A stretch of 35,600 nucleotides of DNA from Acholeplasmatales bacterium (GTDB taxonomy: Bacteria > Bacillota_I > Bacilli_A > Acholeplasmatales > Anaeroplasmataceae), in contig CAAGJD010000164.1 of NCBI GenBank assembly GCA_900770055.1, forward strand, positions 1-35,600, given 5' to 3'. Below the pieces are notes generated by a model, which made no database searches, had not been told where the DNA came from, and was given only the letters and a program-made list of their open reading frames with translations. The position numbers and the translations under genes were made by a program. Numbering within the stretch: position 1 is the first letter of the stretch; each line of letters opens with the position of its first letter. Positions 1-7,011 of this stretch are shown piece by piece.

Positions 1-127
1 ATTTTTCCATAGTTTTCAGTCAATATTTTTCCCTAGTTTTCAGTCAATATTTTTCCCTAGTTTTCATTTAAAATACTAAAATAAAAACTGTAGATAATCT
101 TCTTTAATTAAATAATCTACAGTTTAT
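1..127. repeat. Left copy of 127-bp direct repeat with 24-bp tandem units
   Basis: Three tandem 24-bp units (core CCCTAGTTTTCAGTCAAT; the first unit reads CCATAG) are followed by an AT-rich stretch and an inverted repeat. Bases 1-127 match 1452-1578 with about three differences. Together the two copies bracket the single ATPase gene at 143-1402. The window starts inside the first unit, so the array may continue outside. Confidence 0.9.
82..125 (-). terminator. Intrinsic terminator of the 143-1402 ATPase gene
   Basis: Read on the minus strand, an 11-bp perfect stem (AAACTGTAGAT with ATCTACAGTTT) is followed by a T-rich run. It lies 17 bases past the ATPase stop codon and is part of the 127-bp repeat. 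Confidence 0.7.
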
Positions 128-142
128 AATACTATAATAAAG

Positions 143-1402
143 TTAATCAGTAATAATATTTATAGGTACAATGAAAACAGAATCTTTAATGTATGCATCT
201 CCACAAGCTGTAATAATCATTTTAAATGATGGAGAATGTTGTTTAGAGTTCATTATCTTTCTTTCTAAAGCTTTTAAATTTTTGATTCCTTCATTTATTA
301 AATCTTCTCCGCCTATTTTAATTTCAATTAAGGCATATTTACCATTTTTTAAATGTAATACTGCATCACACTCTAAGCCGTTACCATCACGATAATGGCG
401 AAGCTCTCCTTTTAAGACTTTAGCATAAACTCTTAATTCTTTAACAACGAAATCCTCAAAAAATAATCCAAATGTATTTGGGTCATTCATTAAATCATCA
501 GGAGAAATAGATAAAGCATGTGCTGCAATTGAAGTATCAACAAAATGTCTTGTAGGTGAAGTCACAATTGAGGTTTTACTTCTAAAATTGGGATTCCAAG
601 CCTCGATATCTTTAATAATGAATAGATCATTCAGTGCCTCAACATAAGAATCAAATGTGTCAGAATCAAGGTTTCTATCATCATGCTCATTGACATCATT
701 AAGTAATGTTTTTCTTTTTGCTTCAGTTGATATATTTCTTGCATAGCTTCTTAATATCATCTTAAATAATTCAGTTTTTTTATTTCGAAATTTTTTATTT
801 TTGCTATTTTCAAATTCAAAAAGAGCTTGGCAATAATTGGCTGTTATTTTCAAAGATTTATGTCTATCAGGATTTAAAGATAGTGGCCATCCACCTCTAC
901 ATATATAAAATGCTGTATCTAATAAACAATAATTTTCATTAATATAAAATAATTCATCCATACCTAAAAACATTTTTGTTAATGAGACAATTCGGCGTGA
1001 TTCATTAGTTTCAGATAATGTCATAGGCAACATATCAATCTTCACTATTCTTCCTGCTCCAGAATGATAAATATCATCCATATCAGCTGGTGTTGAACTA
1101 CCAGTAAAAATCAGTTGTCCAAATTTATTCTCTCTTTTATCTACTTCAGCTCTTGCATAATTCCACAAATCCGGAACATTTTGCCATTCATCTATTAGTC
1201 TAGGAGTTTCACCAACTAAAATTCCATCAGGATTAGCTTGAGCAAATTCAATTTTCTTTTTTGTATCTAAAGAATACATACTTTTTGAAAAAAGTTTACT
1301 AGTTGTTGTTTTCCCACAAAACTTTGGACCAGATACAACAACAACCCCTGATGTTTCTAAGCATTCCATTATTTCTTCTTCGATATATCGTTTTAAATAC
1401 AT
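143..1402 (-). CDS. AAA ATPase with C-terminal DUF4143 nuclease-like domain
   Basis: Predicted cytoplasmic P-loop ATPase of the AAA_14/DUF4143 family (419 aa), common in gut anaerobes and of unknown cellular role. Walker A is GPKFCGKTT (Lys31) and Walker B is RLIDEWQNVPD. The usual sensor-like LIFTGSS follows. The C-terminal third has a PD-(D/E)xK-like core, with the acidic residues in LECDAVLHL and the EIK of YALIEIKIGG intact. I chose the ATG at 1402 because AGGTG lies 8 bases upstream; a GTG two codons earlier is too close to it. The gene has its own promoter (1422-1450) and terminator (82-125), so it is a single-gene unit, and it is bracketed by the 127-bp direct repeats. I infer no specific function. 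Confidence 0.85.
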   Translation of the reverse strand: MYLKRYIEEEIMECLETSGVVVVSGPKFCGKTTTSKLFSKSMYSLDTKKKIEFAQANPDGILVGETPRLIDEWQNVPDLWNYARAEVDKRENKFGQLIFTGSSTPADMDDIYHSGAGRIVKIDMLPMTLSETNESRRIVSLTKMFLGMDELFYINENYCLLDTAFYICRGGWPLSLNPDRHKSLKITANYCQALFEFENSKNKKFRNKKTELFKMILRSYARNISTEAKRKTLLNDVNEHDDRNLDSDTFDSYVEALNDLFIIKDIEAWNPNFRSKTSIVTSPTRHFVDTSIAAHALSISPDDLMNDPNTFGLFFEDFVVKELRVYAKVLKGELRHYRDGNGLECDAVLHLKNGKYALIEIKIGGEDLINEGIKNLKALERKIMNSKQHSPSFKMIITACGDAYIKDSVFIVPINIITD

Positions 1403-1421
1403 ATACACATCACCTATTCAT

Positions 1422-1450
1422 ATTCTATCAATATATTCTATTGATGTCAA
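1422..1450 (-). promoter_or_regulatory. Sigma-A-like promoter with palindrome in the spacer
   Basis: On the minus strand: -35 TTGACA (1450-1445), a 17-base spacer and -10 TAGAAT (1427-1422), just upstream of the ATPase ribosome-binding site. The spacer is almost entirely an inverted repeat, ATCAATA-5-TATTGAT (1427-1445), placed where a repressor would block polymerase. The last 24-bp repeat unit runs directly into the -35 box. Confidence 0.65.
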
Positions 1451-1451
1451 T

Positions 1452-1578
1452 ATTTTTCCCTAGTTTTCAGTCAATATTTTTCCCTAGTTTTCAGTCAATA
1501 TTTTTCCCTAGTTTTCATTTAAAATACTAAAATAAAAACTGTAGATAATCTTCTTTAATTAGATAATTTACAGTTTAT
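1452..1578. repeat. Right copy of 127-bp direct repeat with 24-bp tandem units
   Basis: Near-identical to 1-127: three 24-bp units, the same AT-rich segment and the same inverted repeat with two changes. It sits between the end of the 1773-3002 ATPase gene and the promoter of the 143-1402 ATPase gene. Read on the minus strand, each unit ends in TTGACT, a -35-like hexamer. Confidence 0.9.
1531..1576 (-). terminator. Terminator-like hairpin in the right repeat copy
   Basis: An 8-bp stem (AAACTGTA with TACAGTTT) is followed on the minus strand by a T-rich stretch. It would stop transcription coming from the 1773-3002 gene before the next promoter. The stem is weaker than in the left copy because of two substitutions. 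Confidence 0.5.
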
Positions 1579-1686
1579 TTTTATAATGTATTACCAAATT
1601 ACTACTCTCTTACTTGGAGCAATATACATTTTATCTGTCTTTTTAACATTAAAAGTTTCATACCACTTTTCAAAATTTCTTGGTGG

Positions 1687-1755
1687 TATATTTCATTTGG
1701 GCAAAAAATTTTTTGTAAACTTTTTCGAAGGTTACTTCTTCGGTCAAAGAAAGCC
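1687..1755. repeat. Dispersed ~70-bp repeat, copy R1
   Basis: Aligns without gaps to 3147-3216 for nearly its whole length at roughly 85% identity by eye (shared TATATTTCATTTGGGCAAAA, then AAGGTTACT). It begins 18 bases past the stop of the 1773-3002 ATPase gene. On the minus strand it includes a small hairpin, CGAAG-7-CTTCG. Nature unknown. Confidence 0.75.
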
Positions 1756-1772
1756 TAAATTAAAATGTAAAT

Positions 1773-3002
1773 TTAAGATAAATATAAATCTGATTTGCCC
1801 ACTAAAAAATCCACTATATTCAAATGAGCAATACCGTCTCTTGACATATCTATTTTATCCAATGACATAACATATTTTGGAGAAGAATCACTTATTGGTG
1901 AAAAAGCACCAAATTCACGTTCTATAGTTGCTTTATTTGACAATAAGTAAGCAACTTGAATAAAGCATTTTTTCCCATTCTTAATTGCAACAAAATCAAT
2001 TTCACCCTTATAAGTTTTTCCTGTAAAAACCTCATAATCTCTTGCAATTAGTTCATTATAAATAATATTTTCAAGAAAAAAAGTATCTTCAAAATCTATA
2101 TAATTTGTGTGAATTATTCTTAATCCCATATCGATTGCATATTGTTTTTCTTTAGTTTTAAGAATTTCTTTTCCAACAATATTGTATCTTTTTACTCTTG
2201 AAATAAAAAATGCTTTTTCCATTCTTTCTAAATAATTATATATAGTCTTCTTTTCAATTTCACTTTTATTCTTTAAGTTATTTGTATTATAATACGATAC
2301 TACATTTTCTGCAGAAAATTCTTTTCCAGCATTAGCTAAAACATATGAAGATACTGTATTAAATTTATACTTTTCTATAATTGAATTTTTTTTAAAGATA
2401 TCTTTTTCACAAATTCCGTTATAATGATTTTTTAGATAATTAATTATTTGCGACTCTTCTTCAAAATCAAATCTTTGAGGTAATCCACCATATTTAAGGT
2501 AGTCATAAATAAAATCATCTGTTACATTTTTTCCATTTAATGACAAATAATCAACTGCTTCCTTATAACTAAATGGTAATATCTTAAATTCAACTGTTCG
2601 ACCAACCAACAACGTTGCTAATTCACCGGACAATAATTTTGAATTACTTCCTGTAATGAAAATCGAGCAATTTATTGTGGCTTTAAAGGAAGCAATTACT
2701 TTTTCAAACTCATTTACATGCTGGATTTCATCAAAAAACATATAATACTTATTTGAATCAATAATATTCTTTTTTACTAACCGATTAAACTCTTTGGCTT
2801 CTTTCACATCTTCATATTCAAAATCTTCAAAATTAATATAAATGATATGATCATCTTTTACACCTAAACTCTTTATTTCGTCTATAATTTGACTCATAAT
2901 TATAGATTTACCACATCTTCGAATTCCAGTTAAAACTTTAATCAAATCAATATCATAATATGGTCTTATCTTATCTAAATAATGCATTCTCACAATTTTC
3001 AT
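1773..3002 (-). CDS. AAA ATPase, DUF4143 family, degenerate nuclease-like end
   Basis: P-loop ATPase of 409 aa. Walker A is TGIRRCGKS (Lys32), Walker B is YYMFFDEIQHV and the sensor-like segment is SIFITGSNSKLLSGELATLL. The C-terminal DUF4143 region keeps GEIDFVAI but has FIQVAYLL where active PD-(D/E)xK proteins have an ExK, so a nuclease activity looks lost. This subfamily often shows that change. The start at 3002 is preceded by TTGGAG, with an ordinary spacing of 11 bases; an internal Met at codon 6 has no better site. It follows the AlbA_2 regulator gene (3228-4706) but has its own promoter and palindromes. Function unknown. Confidence 0.85.
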   Translation of the reverse strand: MKIVRMHYLDKIRPYYDIDLIKVLTGIRRCGKSIIMSQIIDEIKSLGVKDDHIIYINFEDFEYEDVKEAKEFNRLVKKNIIDSNKYYMFFDEIQHVNEFEKVIASFKATINCSIFITGSNSKLLSGELATLLVGRTVEFKILPFSYKEAVDYLSLNGKNVTDDFIYDYLKYGGLPQRFDFEEESQIINYLKNHYNGICEKDIFKKNSIIEKYKFNTVSSYVLANAGKEFSAENVVSYYNTNNLKNKSEIEKKTIYNYLERMEKAFFISRVKRYNIVGKEILKTKEKQYAIDMGLRIIHTNYIDFEDTFFLENIIYNELIARDYEVFTGKTYKGEIDFVAIKNGKKCFIQVAYLLSNKATIEREFGAFSPISDSSPKYVMSLDKIDMSRDGIAHLNIVDFLVGKSDLYLS

Positions 3003-3023
3003 TACATCATCAACTCCAAATAT

Positions 3024-3096
3024 ATTATAACATTGTTATACAGGAAAAAGAATATGTTTTTACACAAATTCAAAAAAAATATTTTTTTGTGTAAAA
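3024..3096 (-). promoter_or_regulatory. Promoter region with two inverted repeats
   Basis: A -10 TATAAT (minus strand 3029-3024) is overlapped by a 15-base palindrome, TATAACA-1-TGTTATA (3026-3040). Farther upstream lies an inverted repeat with 11-bp arms, TTTTACACAAA (3058-3068) and TTTGTGTAAAA (3086-3096). The -35 is weak. The arrangement looks like regulator sites over the promoter of the 1773-3002 gene. Confidence 0.5.
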
Positions 3097-3146
3097 TATA
3101 TTGTTTGCTTATAAATAATCATAATTATTAATCATTTATCACTAGA

Positions 3147-3216
3147 TATATTTCATTTGGGCAAAAAATAACTTGTGAACTTATTCTAAGGTTACTCCTT
3201 CAGTCAAACGACAGCC
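3147..3216. repeat. Dispersed ~70-bp repeat, copy R2
   Basis: Second copy of the R element (see 1687-1755). It starts 12 bases past the stop codon of the AlbA_2 regulator gene, in the same orientation relative to that gene as R1 is to its gene. R1 and R2 bracket the 1773-3002 ATPase gene, 1460 bp apart. Confidence 0.75.
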
Positions 3217-3227
3217 AAAGAAAATAA

Positions 3228-4706
3228 TTAATTTTGACTTATTTTAGTAATGAAATATTTTTTATCTTTTATTGTACCTTCTGTTGATACAACTCCGTCT
3301 CTTACCAATTTATATAAAATTCCTTTAACTGTCGATAAGCTTAAACCAACAGCTAATGCAATATCTTTTGCCTTAACTTTATCAGTATTAGACAAGAAAG
3401 TAATAATTTTCTTTTCATTTAATGAATAAATAGTGTCATTAATATTATGTTTAGTGTTTAATTTAGTGTCAATTTGATTGACACTAAAAATCGTTAACTT
3501 TGTTCTATCAGGATTATATGTCTCTACAATATTGGGTTTATCAAATCCAAACTCCTTACAAGCACTTACTATTAAAGGAAACCCACTTCCAGCTCTTTCT
3601 CCAACACCAACCAAATTGAACATTTTCAAAATAGTTTTATTTCTAGCGTTGGACTCACCGCCTTTAAACATCCTTTCCTCACTCATTCTTAAACATCCAG
3701 GATTAGAAAATTCAATCTTATCCTTATATTTTTTTATAACAATACCCTGAGGTTGGTAAAAATCCGAATTAGAAATTGCATTACATAAAGCTTCTCGTAC
3801 TGCCTTATGCATTTTCGTCTCATCGATTCTAGTAATATCTTTAATCATAAATGGCGTTTTTAAATCAGAAGTTAACTTTTTTGAAGCCTTACAATAAAAG
3901 TCATATAAATTACCACTCCAGTCACCAGTATCTGAAGTTAATCGATCTGTCCATCTATAATCTGAATCATCAGAATATTGTTCCTGATAATCAACAAAAT
4001 ATTCAGGAAATTCATAAACAATTTTATAAGCATATCCAAACATTAATAAACCAGCTCTTGTAGGATGATAGAATCCATCCTTACCTACCCTAATTGCTCC
4101 TAAATATTCTAAAAATTTGTTTTCATCTCCTTGAGCAAATACATGTTCTGGTCTCAGCGCCAATAATCGTTGTTTATATGATATTATTGTATCTTTACAT
4201 AAAGCGTCAATACCTAATGCATCCAAGCATAATAAATCTTGTGATTTGCTTTCAGCATCTCTCAACATTGCTTTAATCTCAGAAGGAGAGCATCGATAGT
4301 CGCCCTCATAATTTCTTCTATATGTTCCTGTTAAAATATTATTATTTATATAGATAGGTTTATATTCAATAGGAGCTGGTTCTAATTTAATTTCTAAAAC
4401 TGGATATCCATCAAATTCTATAACATTTACATCATCAGAATTTAAAAGATTTACGCTTACTTTCTGAGGATTATTTAAATTATTGAACAACTCAATTTTT
4501 ATCTTTTCAATTTCATCAAATGTAAGCATCGATGGAACAAGAGTCTTATCTGGCAATTCATTTATTCCTATATATATAAGACCACCTTTAGTGTTTAAAA
4601 AACTACTATATGTTTCAAAAAAAGATTTTGGGAGACCGCCTTTCGCTCTTTTAAATTCTAAATTCTCATTTTCTCTATCATTTGCATTGAAAAATATTTT
4701 TTCCAT
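3228..4706 (-). CDS. AlbA_2 (Schlafen-like) ATP-binding transcriptional regulator
   Basis: 492-aa protein of the family with an N-terminal AlbA_2/Schlafen domain, a GHKL-like ATP-binding (HATPase_c_4) domain and a C-terminal winged helix. Visible landmarks are ENLEFKRA and GGLIYIGI (AlbA_2), MHKAVREALCNAI and the glycine-rich GVGERAGSGF (ATPase-like), and AKDIALAVGLSLSTVKGILY (helix-turn-helix). I chose the ATG at 4706 because GAGGTGA lies just upstream; an in-frame GTG ten codons earlier has no such site. Such proteins are predicted DNA-binding regulators. The promoter carries four TTAGTRT-type sites and the linker-coding DNA (3430-3487) carries four more, which points to autoregulation. The partner or effector is unknown. 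Confidence 0.85.
   Translation of the reverse strand: MEKIFFNANDRENENLEFKRAKGGLPKSFFETYSSFLNTKGGLIYIGINELPDKTLVPSMLTFDEIEKIKIELFNNLNNPQKVSVNLLNSDDVNVIEFDGYPVLEIKLEPAPIEYKPIYINNNILTGTYRRNYEGDYRCSPSEIKAMLRDAESKSQDLLCLDALGIDALCKDTIISYKQRLLALRPEHVFAQGDENKFLEYLGAIRVGKDGFYHPTRAGLLMFGYAYKIVYEFPEYFVDYQEQYSDDSDYRWTDRLTSDTGDWSGNLYDFYCKASKKLTSDLKTPFMIKDITRIDETKMHKAVREALCNAISNSDFYQPQGIVIKKYKDKIEFSNPGCLRMSEERMFKGGESNARNKTILKMFNLVGVGERAGSGFPLIVSACKEFGFDKPNIVETYNPDRTKLTIFSVNQIDTKLNTKHNINDTIYSLNEKKIITFLSNTDKVKAKDIALAVGLSLSTVKGILYKLVRDGVVSTEGTIKDKKYFITKISQN
3430..3487. promoter_or_regulatory. Intragenic operator-like repeats in the linker
   Basis: Four TTAGTGT-type sites: ATAGTGTCATT (3430-3440), TTAGTGTTTAA (3451-3461), TTAGTGTCAAT (3463-3473), and its inverse ATTGACACTAA (3477-3487). 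The last two form a palindrome. The DNA encodes the linker QIDTKLNTKHNINDT before the winged helix. The 14-mer AATTTAGTGTCAAT at 3460-3473 occurs exactly, inverted, in the gene's promoter at 4772-4785. Confidence 0.6.
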
Positions 4707-4737
4707 ATAACAATCACCTCGCAACTTATCCAACACT

Positions 4738-4827
4738 ATTATAACACCATTTTATATACTAATCAATTATTATTGACACTAAATTGCATTTGTTATATAC
4801 TAATCGCAATTTTAAATTAGTGTTAAT
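4738..4827 (-). promoter_or_regulatory. Promoter with four operator-like sites
   Basis: On the minus strand: -35 TTGATT (4766-4761), a 17-base spacer and -10 TATAAT (4743-4738). Exact 13-bp direct repeats TTATATACTAATC lie at 4752-4764 (covering the spacer and -35) and 4793-4805. Between and beyond them are AATTTAGTGTCAAT (4772-4785, minus) and AAATTAGTGTTAAT (4814-4827, plus). All four share TTAGTRT. The arrangement is typical of a multi-site repressor-controlled promoter. Confidence 0.65.
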
Positions 4828-4911
4828 GATCTCATAGTATGTTATTTCAAATATTTTCATCTTTGCAATGTACTTTTTCGTTGTAGTTGCACAATTATGT
4901 TTCTAGATAGT

Positions 4912-4938
4912 TGATGTCTTTCATTCGGGCAAAAAAAT
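4912..4938. repeat. Degenerate R-type repeat, copy R3
   Basis: Shares CTAGATA and TTTCATTnGGGCAAAAAA with copies R1 and R2 but has a short insertion and lacks the right half. It lies about 30 bases past the stop of the gene remnant at 4971-5059, the same 3' position as the other copies. Confidence 0.4.
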
Positions 4939-4970
4939 CAATCAAATATAAATAAAATTATAATAAAAGA

Positions 4971-5059
4971 TCATTTCAATACTATCCAAGAACCATTTTT
5001 GTTCTCGCCAATACGTTTTATATAACCATTTTCTCTTAAGTATTTTATATTATTATCTA
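4971..5059 (-). pseudogene. C-terminal winged-helix remnant of an AlbA_2 regulator
   Basis: The reading frame gives NNIKYLRENGYIKRIGENK followed by NGSWIVLK and a stop. This closely resembles the end of the intact regulator at 23465-24805 (VLRIGSRKNGYWDVN). No upstream part of such a gene remains, so it is the 3' tail of a deleted regulator of that subfamily. Confidence 0.55.
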
Positions 5060-5218
5060 AGGAGTTGCTTCAGTAGTTGTAGGATTAATTAAGCTTCTTT
5101 CATAAGCCTTCATAGCCATCTGATTTGATACCATACTTCTAGACCAACCATTTTTATGAGTCTCTACATTTCTTAATGTATATGTGATTTTCGTATAATT
5201 TCTACTAAAGTGAAGCAT
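5057..5218 (-). pseudogene. Short remnant resembling a DUF1016 (YhcG-like) N-terminal part
   Basis: A 53-codon frame begins at ATG 5218 after GGGAGAG and contains HKNGWSRSMVSNQMAMKAYE. The NGWSR...Q...YER pattern recalls the N-terminal domain of DUF1016/YhcG-type PDDEXK proteins, but nothing else of that family is present. Its stop overlaps the neighbouring regulator remnant, so two unrelated fragments are joined here. It might instead be a small real gene of unknown function. Confidence 0.35.
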
Positions 5219-5220
5219 AC

Positions 5221-5249
5221 AATTTCTCTCCCAGGTTGTGAGAGAAATT
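5221..5249. repeat. Perfect 10-bp inverted repeat
   Basis: AATTTCTCTC (5221-5230) and GAGAGAAATT (5240-5249) form a hairpin with a 9-base loop. The flank GAGAGAAATTCAAT resembles the flank of the palindrome at 31566-31589. From 5250 to about 5345 I see no gene or recognisable element, only AT-rich sequence. Confidence 0.6.
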
Positions 5250-5348
5250 CAATAGACGTATACATATTCAAATAAGTTATTTTTAATAGATTATTAATTT
5301 TGTAAACTAGGTTATTTCCATAAACAAATAATATAAAAATATGATTAA

Positions 5349-5409
5349 AAGGCTTTATTTAAGCCTTATAATTTTAAAGTTAAGAAAAAATGCGTGAAAT
5401 CACGCATTT
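5349..5409 (-). terminator. Double terminator after purA
   Basis: Directly after the purA stop there is a 9-bp stem, AAATGCGTG-4-CACGCATTT (5388-5409), with a T6 run on the minus strand. A second hairpin, AAGGCTT-5-AAGCCTT, follows at 5349-5367. Confidence 0.85.
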
Positions 5410-5412
5410 ATG

Positions 5413-6693
5413 TTAGAATATTTCTTTACGTACAATTGTTTGAAGCTTATCAGGGCCAACAGAGAATACATCTACAGGTACATCTAATTCCTTTTCAATA
5501 AATTCAATATATTCCTGTGCTGCCTTAGGAAGTTCATCAAATGTTTTAGTATTTGAAATATCTTCCTTCCAACCCTTTAATGTTTTATAAACTGGTTTAC
5601 ATTCCTTTAATACATCATCAGATGCAGGAAGTGTATTAAGTATTTCGTTATTATATTCGTAAGCTACACAAACCTTAACCTCATCAAAGCCTGTTAATAC
5701 ATCTAAAAGAGTTAAACAAATAGATGTAATACCATTTACTAAGATTGAATACTTTAATGCTACTAAATCAAGATAGCCTGTTCTTCTTGGTCTGTGTGTT
5801 ACTGTACCATATTCATGGCCCTTTTCACGAATTTCATTTCCTATCTCGTTATTAAGCTCAGTTGGAAATGCACCCTCACCAACACGAGTTTGATATGCCT
5901 TAACAATTCCTAAAACATCATCAATACCATGACAGCCAATACCTGTACCACAAATAACACCACCACTTGTTACATGTGAACTTGTAACATATGGATAGCT
6001 ACCAAAATCTATATCAAGAAGTGAGCCTTGAGCACCTTCAAATAAGATATTTTTTCCCTTTTTTCTTTCATTATTGATTAAAGCAATAGTATCTGTAACC
6101 ATTGGTCGAATTAAATCGGCAAGTTCTAGATATTCTAATACTGTTTTTTCATAATCAATTTCATTGCCACCTAGACTCTTAATTTGTCTATTCTTTATTT
6201 CAAGTAATGTCTTATAACGTTCCTTGAAATTAGGACCAATAAAATCACACATTCTCATACCAATACGCTCTGTTTTATCGCTATAGCATGGACCAATACC
6301 TTTTTTAGTAGTACCAATCTTTTTATCTTTTAATCTTTCTTCATTTAATCTATCTATTTCGATATTATGATCGAAAATAACATGACAACGATCAGAAATA
6401 TAAATATTATTACAAGCAAATCCCTGTTCAATTAATTTATTTCTTTCAATAACAAATGCACGTGGATTTAATACACAGCCATTTGCGATAACACATTTTA
6501 CATTTTCATCAAATACACCTGAAGGAATACTAGATAATGCATATTTATGATTATCAAATACAATAGTATGACCTGCATTATTACCACCTTGGTAACGAAT
6601 TACTACATCAGCCTTTTCAGAAAAATAATTTGTTATTTTTCCTTTTCCTTCATCGCCCCATTGAGCACCTAAAACAAGTAATGATTTTCCCAT
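5413..6693 (-). CDS. purA: Adenylosuccinate synthetase
   Basis: Condenses IMP with aspartate using GTP to give adenylosuccinate, the first step from IMP to AMP. PurB then releases AMP. The 426-aa length is normal for the family. Visible motifs are the P-loop WGDEGKGK, GGNNAGHT, KKGIGPCYSDK (IMP/aspartate loop), EGAQGSLLDIDFGSYPYVTS and RPRRTGYLDLVALKYS. I chose ATG 6693 because TTAGGTGG precedes it; an in-frame GTG three codons earlier overlaps that site. Unlike the other purine genes here it is a separate transcription unit, cut off from guaA by the terminator at 6963-7003. Its promoter shares a 13-base core with the purL promoter. Confidence 0.97.
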   Translation of the reverse strand: MGKSLLVLGAQWGDEGKGKITNYFSEKADVVIRYQGGNNAGHTIVFDNHKYALSSIPSGVFDENVKCVIANGCVLNPRAFVIERNKLIEQGFACNNIYISDRCHVIFDHNIEIDRLNEERLKDKKIGTTKKGIGPCYSDKTERIGMRMCDFIGPNFKERYKTLLEIKNRQIKSLGGNEIDYEKTVLEYLELADLIRPMVTDTIALINNERKKGKNILFEGAQGSLLDIDFGSYPYVTSSHVTSGGVICGTGIGCHGIDDVLGIVKAYQTRVGEGAFPTELNNEIGNEIREKGHEYGTVTHRPRRTGYLDLVALKYSILVNGITSICLTLLDVLTGFDEVKVCVAYEYNNEILNTLPASDDVLKECKPVYKTLKGWKEDISNTKTFDELPKAAQEYIEFIEKELDVPVDVFSVGPDKLQTIVRKEIF

Positions 6694-6731
6694 ATTTACC
6701 ACCTAATTATCTAATTTTTTAAATAAATAAA

Positions 6732-6941
6732 TCATTCTTTTAAACAACATAAATATAATACCACATAATTATTACTTTTTAAAGAATAAAACAAATTAAT
6801 TGTAATAAAATCTATAATTTTTAAAGCTTTCATTCTAATGAAATGTCCTTCTTGTATTGCTGCAAAACTTGCAATAAATAGAATCGCTGATGCACTATAA
6901 ACTAAATCTATATAACCTAAAGTTAATGGAAAAATGAATAA
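6732..6941 (-). pseudogene. 3' remnant of a membrane protein, possibly a CDP-alcohol phosphatidyltransferase
   Basis: An open frame of 69 codons without a start codon encodes a hydrophobic helix and the phrase FAAIQEGHFIR, then a degenerate tail and a stop. This reminds me of the C-terminal end of small CDP-alcohol phosphatidyltransferases, but that is recollection and not a database match. The purA promoter lies inside this remnant, so the promoter either evolved in it or was brought next to it by deletion. Confidence 0.35.
6755..6783 (-). promoter_or_regulatory. purA promoter
   Basis: On the minus strand: -35 TTTAAA (6783-6778), a 17-base spacer and -10 TATTAT (6760-6755) with TG before it. 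AATTATGTGGTAT (6770-6758) is identical to the sequence over the -10 of the purL promoter (21259-21247). No purine riboswitch is visible before purA. Confidence 0.6.
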
Positions 6942-6962
6942 TCAAATTTACTATTTTTTAAT

Positions 6963-7003
6963 AAAAAAAACCTAAGCTTATCCACTATAATGGATTACTT
7001 AGG
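6963..7003 (-). terminator. Intrinsic terminator after guaA, end of the purine operon
   Basis: A long stem, CCTAAG/CTTAGG with an inner ATCC/GGAT (6971-7003), is followed on the minus strand by T8. It lies 9 bases past the guaA stop. Confidence 0.9.
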
Positions 7004-7011
7004 AATATTTT

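Noticed and set aside
1..60. 24-bp tandem repeats as a CRISPR array
   Set aside because: The units are contiguous with no unique spacers, and no cas genes are present.
1586..1870. Plus-strand 94-aa ORF with a hydrophobic N-terminus
   Set aside because: It overlaps the 3' end of the minus-strand ATPase gene and the R1 repeat. The frame is not kept in R2, and no ribosome-binding site is seen.
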